From Nemopilema nomurai (lineage: Eukaryota > Cnidaria > Scyphozoa > Rhizostomeae > Rhizostomatidae): a DNA stretch of 64,000 nucleotides. The notes under the pieces were generated by a model. The model did not search any database. It saw only the letters and a program-made list of their open reading frames with translations, and was not told the origin of the DNA. The stretch covers positions 788,009 to 852,008 of the forward strand of contig ML133378.1 of assembly GCA_003864495.1 (NCBI GenBank), read 5' to 3'. The position numbers and the translations under genes are program-made. The stretch's first letter is position 1; the number at the start of each line of letters is the position of its first letter. Shown piece after piece: positions 10,740 through 22,205 of the stretch.

Positions 10740-13700
10740 ATGACTGGGCGGCAGTACCAAAAATCCCGACTTGGAAATCTACATAGACTTGTATAGGAAA
10801 CTGGCAATTACACCCCCTCCGGGTGCAAAGGCTGACTTAAATCCACGCTTGCTCCGAGGGGGCAAACCATGCTAGCTGAGCATGAAACAACCCTAGTACA
10901 ACATTATAGCAAGAGTTCAGGCCGACAGCGGCTCTGACTGACTAGAAAATCAAAGGTTTGTGAGTGTCACAAGACGGCCACTTTTGTGTTGTTTTTGTGC
11001 ATTTTCAACATAAAAACGGCAGAGTTTCACATGAAAACACAGCTAAAATGCACAGGAGATTGCACAGAGTATTGGCAACTATAGTAGGCAACTAATACTG
11101 GCTGCCCTGCCAGGGGGCACTATGACTGGGCGGCAGTACCAAAAATCCCGACTTGCAAATCTACACAGACTTGTATAGGAAACTGGCAATTACACCCCCT
11201 CCGGGTGCAAAGGCTGACTTAAATCCACGCTTGCTCCGAGGGGGCAAACCATGCTAGCTGAGCATGAAACAACCCTAGTACAACATTATAGCAAGAGTTC
11301 AGGCCGACAGCGGCTCTGACTGACTAGAAAATCAAAGGTTTGTGAGTGTCACAAGACGGCCACTTTTGTGTTGTTTTTGTGCATTTTCAACATAAAAACA
11401 GCAGAGTTTCACATGAAAACACAGCTAAAATGCACAGGAGATTGCACAGAGTATTGGCAACTATAGTAGGCAACTAATACTGGCTGCCCTGCCAGGGGGG
11501 CACTATGACTGGGCGGCAGTACCAAAAATCCCGACTTGCAAATCTACACAGACTTGTATAGGAAACTGGCAATTACACCCCCTCCGGGTGCAAAGGCTGA
11601 CTTAAATCCACGCTTGCTCCGAGGGGGCAAACCATGCTAGCTGAGCATGAAACAACCCTAGTACAACATTATAGCAAGAGTTCAGGCCGACAGCGGCTCT
11701 GACTGACTAGAAAATCAAAGGTTTGTGAGTGTCACAAGACGGCCACTTTTGTGTTGTTTTTGTGCATTTTCAACATAAAAACAGCAGAGTTTCACATGAA
11801 AACACAGCTAAAATGCACAGGAGGATTGCACAGAGTATTGGCAACTATAGTAGGCAACTAATACTGGCTGCCCTGCCAGGGGGGCACTATGACTGGGCGG
11901 CAGTACCAAAAATCCCGACTTGCAAATCTACACAGACTTGTATAGGAAACTGGCAATTACACCCCCTCCGGGTGCAAAGGCTGACTTAAATCCACGCTTG
12001 CTCCGAGGGGGCAAACCATGCTAGCTGAGCATGAAACAACCCTAGTACAACATTATAGCAAGAGTTCAGGCCGACAGCGGCTCTGACTGACTAGAAAATC
12101 AAAGGTTTGTGAGTGTCACAAGACGGCCACTTTTGTGTTGTTTTTGTGCATTTTCAACATAAAAACAGCAGAGTTTCACATGAAAACACAGCTAAAATGC
12201 ACAGGAAGATTGCACAGAGTATTGGCAACTATAGTAGGCAACTAATACTGGCTGCCCTGCCAGGGGGGCACTATGACTGGGCGGCAGTACCAAAAATCCC
12301 GACTTGCAAATCTACACAGACTTGTATAGGAAACTGGCAATTACACCCCCTCCGGGTGCAAAGGCTGACTTAAATCCACGCTTGCTCCGAGGGGGCAAAC
12401 CATGCTAGCTGAGCATGAAACAACCCTAGTACAACATTATAGCAAGAGTTCAGGCCGACAGCGGCTCTGACTGACTAGAAAATCAAAGGTTTGTGAGTGT
12501 CACAAGACGGCCACTTTTGTGTTGTTTTTGTGCATTTTCAACATAAAAACAGCAGAGTTTCACATGAAAACACAGCTAAAATGCACAGGAGATTGCACAG
12601 AGTATTGGCAACTATAGTAGGCAACTAATACTGGCTGCCCTGCCAGGGGGGCACTATGACTGGGCGGCAGTACCAAAAATCCCGACTTGCAAATCTACAC
12701 AGACTTGTATAGGAAACTGGCAATTACACCCCCTCCGGGTGCAAAGGCTGACTTAAATCCACGCTTGCTCCGAGGGGGCAAACCATGCTAGCTGAGCATG
12801 AAACAACCCTAGTACAACATTATAGCAAGAGTTCAGGCCGACAGCGGCTCTGACTGACTAGAAAATCAAAGGTTTGTGAGTGTCACAAGACGGCCACTTT
12901 TGTGTTGTTTTTGTGCATTTTCAACATAAAAACAGCAGAGTTTCACATGAAAACACAGCTAAAATGCACAGGAGGATTGCACAGAGTATTGGCAACTATA
13001 GTAGGCAACTAATACTGGCTGCCCTGCCAGGGGGGCACTATGACTGGGCGGCAGTACCAAAAATCCCGACTTGCAAATCTACACAGACTTGTATAGGAAA
13101 CTGGCAATTACACCCCCTCCGGGTGCAAAGGCTGACTTAAATCCACGCTTGCTCCGAGGGGGCAAACCATGCTAGCTGAGCATGAAACAACCCTAGTACA
13201 ACATTATAGCAAGAGTTCAGGCCGACAGCGGCTCTGACTGACTAGAAAATCAAAGGTTTGTGAGTGTCACAAGACGGCCACTTTTGTGTTGTTTTTGTGC
13301 ATTTTCAACATAAAAACAGCAGAGTTTCACATGAAAACACAGCTAAAATGCACAGGAGGATTGCACAGAGTATTGGCAACTATAGTAGGCAACTAATACT
13401 GGCTGCCCTGCCAGGGGGGCACTATGACTGGGCGGCAGTACCAAAAATCCCGACTTGCAAATCTACACAGACTTGTATAGGAAACTGGCAATTACACCCC
13501 CTCCGGGTGCAAAGGCTGACTTAAATCCACGCTTGCTCCGAGGGGGCAAACCATGCTAGCTGAGCATGAAACAACCCTAGTACAACATTATAGCAAGAGT
13601 TCAGGCCGACAGCGGCTCTGACTGACTAGAAAATCAAAGGTTTGTGAGTGTCACAAGACGGCCACTTTTGTGTTTTTTTGTGCATTTTCAACATAAAAAC

Positions 13701-14060
13701 AGCAGAGTTTCACATGAAAACACAGCTAAAATGCACAGGAGGATTGCACAGAGTATTGGCAACTATAGTAGGCAACTAATACTGGCTGCCCTGCCAGGGG
13801 GGCACTATGACTGGGCGCGCAGTACCAAAAATCCCGACTTGCAAATCTACACAGACTTGTATAGGAAACTGGCAATTACACCCCCTCCGGGTGCAAAGGC
13901 TGACTTAAATCCACGCTTGCTCCGAGGGGGCAAACCATGCTAGCTGAGCATGAAACAACCCTAGTACAACATTATAGCAAGAGTTCAGGCCGACAGCGGC
14001 TCTGACTGACTAGAAAATCAAAGGTTTGTGAGTGTCACAAGACGGCCACTTTTGTGTTGT
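10740..14060. repeat. 384-bp tandem array, about 8.6 copies (unit 1)
   Basis: ATGACTGGGCGGCAGTACC recurs at 10740, 11122, 11505, 11889, 12273, 12656, 13040, 13424 and 13807, a period of 382-384 bp. Copies are almost identical except for one-base differences. Each contains a G/C hairpin (CCCCCTCCGG ... CCGAGGGGG) and a second inverted repeat (CATGCT/AGCATG). The repeated 86-codon frames are by-products of the array. Copy 2 has only about 2.8 repeats, so the array expands and contracts. Confidence 0.97.
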
Positions 14061-15238
14061 TGAAGCATGACTAAAAAACCCGACTGGGAACTCTACGCAA
14101 ACTAGCATGTGGGCCTGGGCCGCTCTATTTATGTTGGCAATGATAGGAAGATTTATTGTGAAAGGAGGAAAAACATTTGTCTGCGAATCAATAGTGATTG
14201 ATAAAATAAGTGAGTTTCTCTGACCGCATATTGTTTTTGTTTTATCACACAGTTGTCAGTAGATATTGTGTTTGACGAACCTTCAAAACCTGGGAAGTGC
14301 TTTCAACATGGCGGCCTCAGGTTACGGAACGAGACAAGCGAGTTAAATAGGAAAACACGTTAATTGAAAACTCACCACTTTGTCACAGCTTGCAAGAGGA
14401 AGTAGCTTTCATTAAGCAATAGATTTATCCAGTTTCCAGTAATAATCCGTTAGTAATTCTCTGAAGACCTTCCACTTTATCAAGCACGCGCCAAATCAGT
14501 CGTTCCCCACTTCACAACAGCAACCACTTCAGTTACCTCTTTTGCGTCGGCTTAAAATTTTTTTGACCATTGTTCTCCCAACTTTAACCCTTAATATCTC
14601 GACGAAATATTCATTTGCGACCCCTCAAACTTAATCCGATTTAAAGAGCTTGAAATTCTCTATCCAACCCATGAGAACATTTGCATTAGAACACTGTTTT
14701 CTGAAACTCTCCATAGTCGGCAAGTTCGAAAAACCTTCAGATGACCTCCTCCGGGTGTAATGGCGGACCTCTACATACTTACGTCTCTTAACAGTGTCGG
14801 ATTTTCAAAATTCAACCAAAAATCAGCATAAATAGCTAGGAAGCTGAAACTTTGATAGCTTGTAGTACTAGGCGTCACCTCAAACATAAGATCAGATGAC
14901 AGGGATATTCTTACCCGTTTAGGCGTCAACGGGGTGTAAAGAATGGAAATTCCCTGAAGGGGCTATCCCCTTTCGCGTCATCATCATAATCATCACCATT
15001 GGCTTCTTTTTCGATCGCGTTGTCAAATATTGCTGTTTTTGCATGAGGGAATCGGTAACCAAGTGAAATTATGAATGATTTGCTTCGAATTTTCGGCTCA
15101 GGCCATTTAAATGCAAAGAAAATACGGCATGGGCTACGGCAAAACGTTTTCATAGAAATAATAAAGTAAAAAAAACATGTAAAAAAGCAAATACACAGTT
15201 TTCGAATTAATTTTTATGGTTCATTGAAGCTACATGTT
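14061..15238. other. Spacer between 384-bp array and YR gene (unit 1)
   Basis: No supported gene. It contains one further left arm of the G/C hairpin motif (CCTCCTCCGGGTGTAATGG, about 14745). A 75-codon - strand frame (14926-15153) with an acidic stretch has no recognisable family, and I do not call it. The 3'UTR of the YR gene must lie near the right end. Confidence 0.5.
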
Positions 15239-17225
15239 CTACGCTTGTTGCAGTCTCTTTTCCAGCTCTTCTTGTATTGCGTTCTTTTGCGTCTGAAGTC
15301 GATACACATTTTCAACTGCATTGTAAGCGACGTCAATTGGATGAAAGATGGAAGTTGCTCTTTTTCTCAAAGTGTTGCCAATAATCATCTTATATGTGCT
15401 TTCTTCGCCTGTCTCTCTCAGCTCAGCCATCAGGACAGTTTCTTTATCGAAGCCAAGAACTTTTCCTAGTGTGAAGGTCGACTCCTCCGTCAACAGCGCA
15501 ACAATCTGCCCTTTTAACGGCAAATCGACGTTGACCAATTCGCCTACTTGGATATCTAAAGCCGCTGCCGTAGTTTGTGACATAAAATTCACCCCTCTCT
15601 CCACCAACTGCTCGTTTTCCTCGGTATAATACCGTAGCCGTTGGGTCTTTACAGTGTGTGACATTAATCGTGCTATTCCCGCTTGCAAAGCTCTATCGTC
15701 TTTCTCTTGGGACAAAACCCAATTTACTAGGCTTTTTCTTAGCGTGTCTGTTGTCATGTGTAACTTTTCATCGCTATACTTTTGGAAAGATCTCCCCATA
15801 TATATTGAAAATGCTTCGGAACTTGCAAACGGGTCGCCCGAATGGCGTACGAACAGATACTTGTGATCTTTCCCTGTTGTTAGAATTTTTCTATGTATAG
15901 TCACGTATGTCCTAAAGTACTCTTCCAAGTAATTTATTTTGGAGATGATTACACGATTGCATCCATATGTCTTTTCAGTCTTAAAATTATAAATAACCAT
16001 CTCCACCGTCCCGTCCTTCTTGAAAACTACGTAGTTCCCTTTATTCTGTGGCTCTTCCTCTTCTTCGTAAATTACTTTAAGGTTGATAACATCGATGTTC
16101 CTTGACGGGTTGACGGTGGAGAACATCAGCAAAATGATGAAATCGTGGTATAATCTAGCTTTATCACTTGCTGATCCAATGTAATTTTCTAACTCATACT
16201 TCATGCTTTTTATCGTATCCAGGACCTTAGACCATTTGAACCTCTTCCTCCGATTGTTGTCAACTGGACGGTCTTTCCTCCTTTGTCTTTCGTACTCTCT
16301 CTGTGTGCAAAATTGACAAATATTACGGAGTGAACTTAGTTAGTATGGCAACATGGAGCACAAAACAGTTAGCACAAAATAGTTTATACAAAATATTTGG
16401 TATAATTTTACCTTCCTAACTCATTCAATTAATGATTGGGGGTGTCCTCACCACCAACATGCTACATAGAATTCAGGACTACAGTAAATCACTCGCCTGC
16501 AACTGTGACTGCATCGTCTTCAACTCCACAATCTCTTGTATTTCGAGATGACTACCTGTGTGCTTGCTCTTTCGATGCAAATATTTCGCAACGTACAATA
16601 GGCACTGAGCATACCCCGCTACAGTTCCGTAGCTCAAGCCTTTTGCAATTAAGTTGTCAACAAATCGTTCCACCATTTCTATCTCTAGGCAGTACTCAAT
16701 TTTTGGAAGGCGGCCATCCTTCTCAAAAAGATATATATAGTATTCCATTGCTCGGCTTGTTATTTTCTTTATTGTTGTCACTGCTATGTGTCCAGATGGT
16801 CTCTCTGGGTTGACCACTTTTCTGTAAAACTCTGAAATTCGGTCGAATTCTTCCGCCAGCTGAACGGATACTATTTCCTTTGACTTTCGCTGTTTCCTAA
16901 TATTCTTGTTTTCCCGTGAAACACAACCATCCGTCTGAGTCTCCTTCTCGGTGATGTCGCTGCACTCTTCGTGATTCCCTTCATTTTCGCTTGTCACTGG
17001 AAAATACGCTGTCTCTTGACCAGAAGAGAGCTTTCTCTTCTCTTTTATTCGTTCAAAATCCTCCACCGTTATTAGCCAGTGACCTCCCTTTTTGTTTCCA
17101 AGGCGTGATTGCAAACATGCACGGATTTCTCCTTCCGCTAGCACCGCCTGGATGTTCATTCTCCGAAGTAACGACTTTAAGCAAGATGCCTTCACATCAG
17201 CAATGGCCGCTCTTACATCGGCCAT
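15239..17225 (-). CDS. Tyrosine recombinase, two exons (unit 1, intact)
   Basis: Exon 1 is 17225-16497 and exon 2 is 16300-15239, joined in phase 0 across a 196-bp intron (CAG/GCGAGT donor, a GC-AG type; acceptor TTTTGCACACAG). A weaker GT donor four bases on is possible. The product would be 596 aa. Residues ~125-230 look like the helical core-binding domain. The catalytic domain follows, with Arg310 in NPSRNIDVINL, Arg431 in TTDTLRKS, His458 in LMSHTVKTQ, and Tyr467/468 in RLRYY. The usual HxxR histidine is an Asp. A ~130-aa tail with GQIVALL and LGKVLGFD may be a small beta-barrel, ending in a coiled coil. The gene starts 155 bp from the telomeric junction and reads inward. It fits a DNA-cutting recombinase that moves the unit, nearest to Crypton-type YRs by motif. 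Both exons are open here. Confidence 0.78.
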
Positions 17226-17380
17226 TGCTACGTGGGTCTTCCCATTGAATATGTAGCATGGTACGCATGGTTGGCCGACACCACTGGGTTCTAAAATGGA
17301 AGAGAGACCCAGTCAAACCTACACAAATAGAGAATAATCAGAAGCACTCACTACTTAACCCTTACTCTGCCAAGATTTTC
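17226..17380 (-). promoter_or_regulatory. YR promoter-proximal tip of unit 1
   Basis: This 155-bp stretch between the YR start codon and the first CCCTAA must hold the 5'UTR and promoter, or the promoter lies in the telomeric tract itself. It includes a telomere-like TTAACCCTTA at 17355-17364 and ends CCAAGATTTTCC against the repeats. No TATA box is clear. Confidence 0.4.
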
Positions 17381-17968
17381 CCCTAACCCTAACCCTAACC
17401 CTAACCCTAACCCTAACCCTAACCCTAACCCTAACCCTAACCCTAACCCTAACCCTAACCCTAACCCTAACCCTAACCCTAACCCTAACCCTAACCCTAA
17501 CCCTAACCCTAACCCTAACCCTAACCCTAACCCTAACCCTAACCCTAACCCTAACCCTAACCCTAACCCTAACCCTAACCCTAACCCTAACCCTAACCCT
17601 AACCCTAACCCTAACCCTAACCCTAACCCTAACCCTAACCCTAACCCTAACCCTAACCCTAACCCTAACCCTAACCCTAACCCTAACCCTAACCCTAACC
17701 CTAACCCTAACCCTAACCCTAACCCTAACCCTAACCCTAACCCTAACCCTAACCCTAACCCTAACCCTAACCCTAACCCTAACCCTAACCCTAACCCTAA
17801 CCCTAACCCTAACCCTAACCCTAACCCTAACCCTAACCCTAACCCTAACCCTAACCCTAACCCTAACCCTAACCCTAACCCTAACCCTAACCCTAACCCT
17901 AACCCTAACCCTAACCCTAACCCTAACCCTAACCCTAACCCTAACCCTAACCCTAACCCTAACCCTAA
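17381..17968. repeat. Interstitial telomeric array, 98 perfect CCCTAA repeats
   Basis: Uninterrupted CCCTAA, 588 bp, bounded by the right tip of unit 1 and the left tip of unit 2. Lack of variants argues for recent telomerase synthesis rather than an old internal tract. The orientation places the chromosome interior to the right. Confidence 0.98.
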
Positions 17969-17970
17969 CT

Positions 17971-17993
17971 CTAACCGCGGAAAATACGGTTAG
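17971..17993. other. Inverted-repeat junction at the left tip of unit 2
   Basis: CTAACCG, nine bases CGGAAAATA, then CGGTTAG: a perfect 7-bp inverted repeat made of telomere-like halves. The spacer contains GGAAAAT, the inverse of the ATTTTCC that abuts telomeric repeats at the other end of both units. Paired short arms round a 6-9 bp core are typical of tyrosine recombinase sites. That role is inference here. Confidence 0.5.
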
Positions 17994-18186
17994 GAAGATT
18001 TCCATTCATAGTGGTGCTCGCGATTTTTGGGGTTGATAAAAGCGTAGCCTGGTAAAGCACATAATAGCCTTGAATAACACATCATTTCGGATCAAAGATG
18101 TTACACCAAACTGGGTAAAGTATACAGATACGGATAGTGGGAAAACAGATCTAGATTGAATGCGTGAAACTGGTTTTTGCCATCTT
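17994..18186. other. Left-end unique segment of unit 2
   Basis: About 190 bp of single-copy DNA between the boundary repeat and the 185-bp array. An ATG on the - strand at 18005 opens a frame that reads straight into the TTAGGG tract. Confidence 0.5.
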
Positions 18187-21050
18187 GTTGATGCCGAACA
18201 AGCCCTCCAAATTGGTAGAAAGTGAGTGTTTAGCCAATTTACCTTAAAACTGTGTATTTCTATGAGTAAAAGCCCGACTCTGTTAATCACTAGGGGAGAG
18301 GGGTATCTTGGCAATTTCGAATCTGGTTTCACGCATCTGGTTGCGCTATTGTTGATGCGGAAATCTTACTGTTTCTATAGAACAAGCCCTCCAAATTGGT
18401 AGAAAGTGAGTGTTTAGCCAATTTACCCTAAAACTGTGTATTTCTCAGAGTAAAAGCCCGACTCTGTTAATCGCTAGGGGGGAGGAGGGGTATGTTGGCA
18501 ATTTGGATCTGGTTTCACGCATCTGGTTGCGCTATTATTGATGCCGAAATCTTACTGTTTCTATAAAACAAGCCCTCCAAATTGGTAGAAAGTGCGTGTT
18601 TAGCCAATTTACCCTAAAACTGTTTATTTCTAAGAGTAAAAGCCCGACTCCGATAATCGCTAGGGGGGAGGAGGGGTATGTTGGCAATTTGGATCTGGTT
18701 TCACGCATCTGGTTGCGCTATTATTGATGCCGAAATCTTACTGTTTCTATAAAACAAGCCCTCCAAATTGGTAGAAAGTGAGTGTTTAGCCAATTTACCC
18801 CAAAACTGTTTATTTCTAAGAGTAAAAGCCCGACTCTGTTAATCGCTAGGGGGGAGGAGGAGTATGTTGGCAATTTGGATCTGGTTTCACGCATCTGGTT
18901 GCGCTATTGTTGATGCCGAAATCTTGCTGTTTCTGTAAAACAAGCCCTCCAAATTGGTAGAGACTGAACATTTAGTCAATTTACCTTAAAACTGTGTATT
19001 TCTAAGAGTAAAAGCCCTACTCCGATAATCGCTAGGGGGGAGAGGGGTATGTTGGCAATTAGAATCTGGTTTCACGCATCTGGTTGCGCTATTGTTGATG
19101 CCGAAATCTTACTGTTTCTATTAAACAAGCCCTCCAAATTGGTAGAAAGTGAGTGTTTAGCCAATTTACCTTAAAACGGTGTATTTCTAAGAGTAAAAAC
19201 CCTACTCCGATAATCGCTAGGGGGAGAGGGGTATGTTGGCAATTTGAATCTGGTTTCACGCATCTGGTTGCGCTATTGTTGAAGCCGAAATCTTACTGTT
19301 TCTATTAAACAAGCCCTCCAAATTGGTAGAAAGTGAGTGTTTAGCCAATTTACCTTAAAACGGTGTATTTCTAAGAGTAAAAACCCTACTCCGATAATCG
19401 CTAGGGGGGAGAGGGGTATGTTGGCAATTTGAATCTGGTTTCACGCATCTGGTTGCGCTATTGTTGAAGCCGAAATCTTACTGTTTCTATTAAACAAGCC
19501 CTCCAAATTGGTAGAAAGTGAGTGTTTAGCCAATTTACCTTAAAACGGTGTATTTCTAAGAGTAAAAACCCTACTCCGATAATCGCTAGGGGGGAGAGGG
19601 GTATGTTGGCAATTTGAATCTGGTTTCACGCATCTGGTTGCGCTATTGTTGATGCCGAAATCTTACTGTTTCTATTAAACAAGCCCTCCAAATTGGTAGA
19701 AAGTGAGTGTTTGGCCAATTTACCTTAAAACGGTGTATTTCTAAGAGTAAAAACCCTACTCCGATAATCGCTAGGGGGGAGAGGGGTATGTTGGCAATTT
19801 GAATCTGGTTTCACGCATCTGGTTGCGCTATTGTTGAAGCCGAAATCTTACTGTTTCTATTAAACAAGCCCTCCAAATTGGTAGAAAGTGAGTGTTTGGC
19901 CAATTTACCTTAAACGGTGTATTTCTAAGAGTAAAACCCTACTCCGATAATCGCTAGGGGGAGAGGGGTATGTTGGCAATTTGAATCTGGTTTCACGCAT
20001 CTGGTTGCGCTATTGTTGAAGCCGAAATCTTACTGTTTCTATTAAACAAGCCCTCCAAATTGGTAGAAAGTGAGTGTTTAGCCAATTTACCTTAAAACGG
20101 TGTATTTCTAAGAGTAAAAACCCTACTCCGATAATCGCTAGGGGGGAGAGGGGTATGTTGGCAATTTGAATCTGGTTTCACGCATCTGGTTGCGCTATTG
20201 TTGATGCCGAAATCTTACTGTTTCTATTAAACAAGCCCTCCAAATTGGTAGAAAGTGAGTGTTTGGCCAATTTACCTTAAAACGGTGTATTTCTAAGAGT
20301 AAAAACCCTACTCCGATAATCGCTAGGGGGGAGAGGGGTATGTTGGCAATTTGAATCTGGTTTCACGCATCTGGTTGCGCTATTGTTGAAGCCGAAATCT
20401 TACTGTTTCTATTAAACAAGCCCTCCAAATTGGTAGAAAGTGAGTGTTTAGCCAATTTACCTTAAAACGGTTGTATTTCTAAGAGTAAAAACCTACTCCG
20501 ATAATCGCTAGGGGGAGAGGGTATGTTGGCAATTTTGAATCTGGTTTCACGCATCTGGTTGCGCTATTGTTGAAGCCGAAATCTTGCTGTTTCTGTAAAA
20601 CAAGCCCTCCAAATTGGTAGAAAGTGAGTGTTTGGCCAATTTACCTTAAAACGGTGTATTTCTAAGAGTAAAAACCCTACTCCGATAATCGCTAGGGGGG
20701 AGAGGGGTATGTTGGCAATTTGAATCTGGTTTCACGCATCTGGTTGCGCTATTGTTGAAGCCGAAATCTTACTGTTTCTATTAAACAAGCCTCCAAATTG
20801 GTAGAAAGTGAGTGTTTAGCCAATTTACCTTAAAACGGTGTATTTCTAAGTGTAAAAACCCTACTCCGATAATCGCTAGGGGGGAGAGGGGTATGTTGGC
20901 AATTTGAATCTGGTTTCACGCATCTGGTTGCGCTATTGTTGAAGCCGAAATCTTGCTGTTTCTGTAAAACAAGCCCTCCAAATTGGTAGAGACTGAACAT
21001 TTAGTCAATTTACCTTAAAACTGTGTATTTCTAAGAGTAAAAGCCCGACT
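18187..21050. repeat. ~185-bp subtelomeric tandem array, 16 copies (unit 2)
   Basis: GCCCTCCAAATTGGTAGA recurs about 16 times from 18199 to 20973, spaced 180-193 bp. The leftmost copies are more diverged (AGTAAAAGCCCGACTCTG) and those right of about 19000 are nearly identical, as expected for ongoing homogenisation. No gene. Confidence 0.97.
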
Positions 21051-21525
21051 CCAATATGCTGCTTACTGACAGTCTTTGATACGGATGGCAGTTGTGAGAG
21101 AAATGAGAGAGAAAACAGTAAACTGGAAAGGTTACCTTTTTTGAATTAGTTTCTGCTCTTGGAAAAGTGACTTTGAAAAATTATAGAAAAACTAAGGAAC
21201 TTGCCGGTCTGGTCTTCTTCTCCTAATTTGTGATCTATTGACATTTTGAAGCTGAAAAAAAAGTACCTTGTTAGTGACTTGCAAAGAACTTCTCTTACCA
21301 TTGTCTCTATCAGGTATTGTTGTGCCCCCGCTGTTGTTCTTTTGCTGACAATAATTCCGGCCATTTAAATTTTTTGATAATTACCCGATGACACTTTGAT
21401 AAACAAAGGTTTTGTTTGCGTATTCTAATCGACAACCACACAGGGCTTCATGTCAATCATACTTCTCAGATCGAATGTTCGTTGAGCTTCTGGCAACTTG
21501 CACGTGCGCCTATTCGTTTTTGAAA
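21051..21525. other. Leader region upstream of nuclease-SET exon 1 (unit 2)
   Basis: Equivalent of 381-855, differing by one-base indels such as one extra T near 21140 and one missing T near 21355. No separate gene is seen. Confidence 0.5.
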
Positions 21526-21681
21526 ATGGAGGCAATCGAGCAAGTGGTCACAATTTTCCAAAGGATTTTGACCAACTTGCTCGAAATCCAACATGCTAAT
21601 GTGGCGGAAGATGTAAACCGCGACTTCTCCGCTTGTCTTTGCAAGCGGAGCAAGACGTCGAGGCCGTGTGTCGTCGTGTTG
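21526..21681 (+). pseudogene. Exon 1 of nuclease-SET gene, unit 2 (one base lost)
   Basis: The ATG at 21526 and the donor at 21682 (GTGAGTAA) match copy 1. One C is missing in CGCGACTTCTCC (about 21625), which shifts the last third of the exon. Copy 1 is open at this point. Copy 2 is therefore either disabled by a single deletion or mis-called at one base. Confidence 0.6.
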
Positions 21682-22205
21682 GTGAGTAATTTTAAACTTC
21701 GCTTTATTAGAGCAGCTCACCATGTTCTCTATACTTGAACGTTTGAGCATTTCGAAGTGCTCTCTATGGCCAGCACTGGCTTGAGAAAACACAAAGATCG
21801 AAGCAAGTAAATCTATATGAGTAAAATGTAAAACTTTCGTTCTTCAGATGCGATTAGTCAAGCATTCATGGCAACACCCCTTTGAAAAGTTACGGTTGTG
21901 AAATCCAGGCCTTTGGTAAATCACGAATTTCAGAATGGAGCGAAATTCTTGTTATATCTAAGCCCATTTCTAAGTACGTTAACATCATTTCAAAGTAAGA
22001 ATAAATTTGACAAAAACCACACTGTTGAAGAATATTTTGCGAAGTCTAATGTTTATGTCTAATTCAACTTACCTAAAAGGAGATTTACCAACTTTAGCTT
22101 CGCTTATTATCAGTAGAGCTGTATAAAGTTGCGTTTGTTGGTTGTCCTCTTTTATACTGCAATTCAGGTGATTTGTGACGCAGTACATAAATATAGTATC
22201 AAAAG

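Larger units (their letters stand above)
1..17380. mobile_element. Telomere-flanked two-gene unit, copy 1 (left end outside window)
   Basis: This is the first of two nearly identical units. Base 381 onward matches 21051 onward, and the right end at 17375-17381 matches 35731-35737. Content, left to right, is the end of a 185-bp array, the nuclease-SET gene (+), tandem repeats, a gypsy relic, a 384-bp array, and the YR gene (-) next to telomeric repeats. The two genes converge. The YR gene sits at one tip and reads inward, as in other YR-carried elements such as fungal Starships. Calling it mobile is inference from the YR gene and from identical junctions with CCCTAA in both copies. A subtelomeric segmental duplication is the main alternative. 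Confidence 0.6.

Noticed and set aside
11729..13943. Series of 86-99-codon frames beginning MSQDGHFCVVF
   Set aside because: They arise because the 384-bp repeat is a multiple of three and happens to be open. They start and stop inside the repeat, have no family signature, and vary only with the array.
14926..15153. 75-codon - strand frame with acidic stretch
   Set aside because: No family signature. Conservation between units only reflects the recent duplication.
15224..17248. Plus-strand frames over the YR gene
   Set aside because: Shadows of the - strand recombinase exons.
17355..18005. 216-codon Val-Arg repeat frame on the - strand
   Set aside because: It is the telomeric repeat read in one frame. 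Listed as a curiosity in the findings, not as a gene.
18187..21050. CRISPR-like regular array
   Set aside because: Spacing is regular, but the whole 185-bp unit repeats and there are no unique spacers. The genome is eukaryotic.
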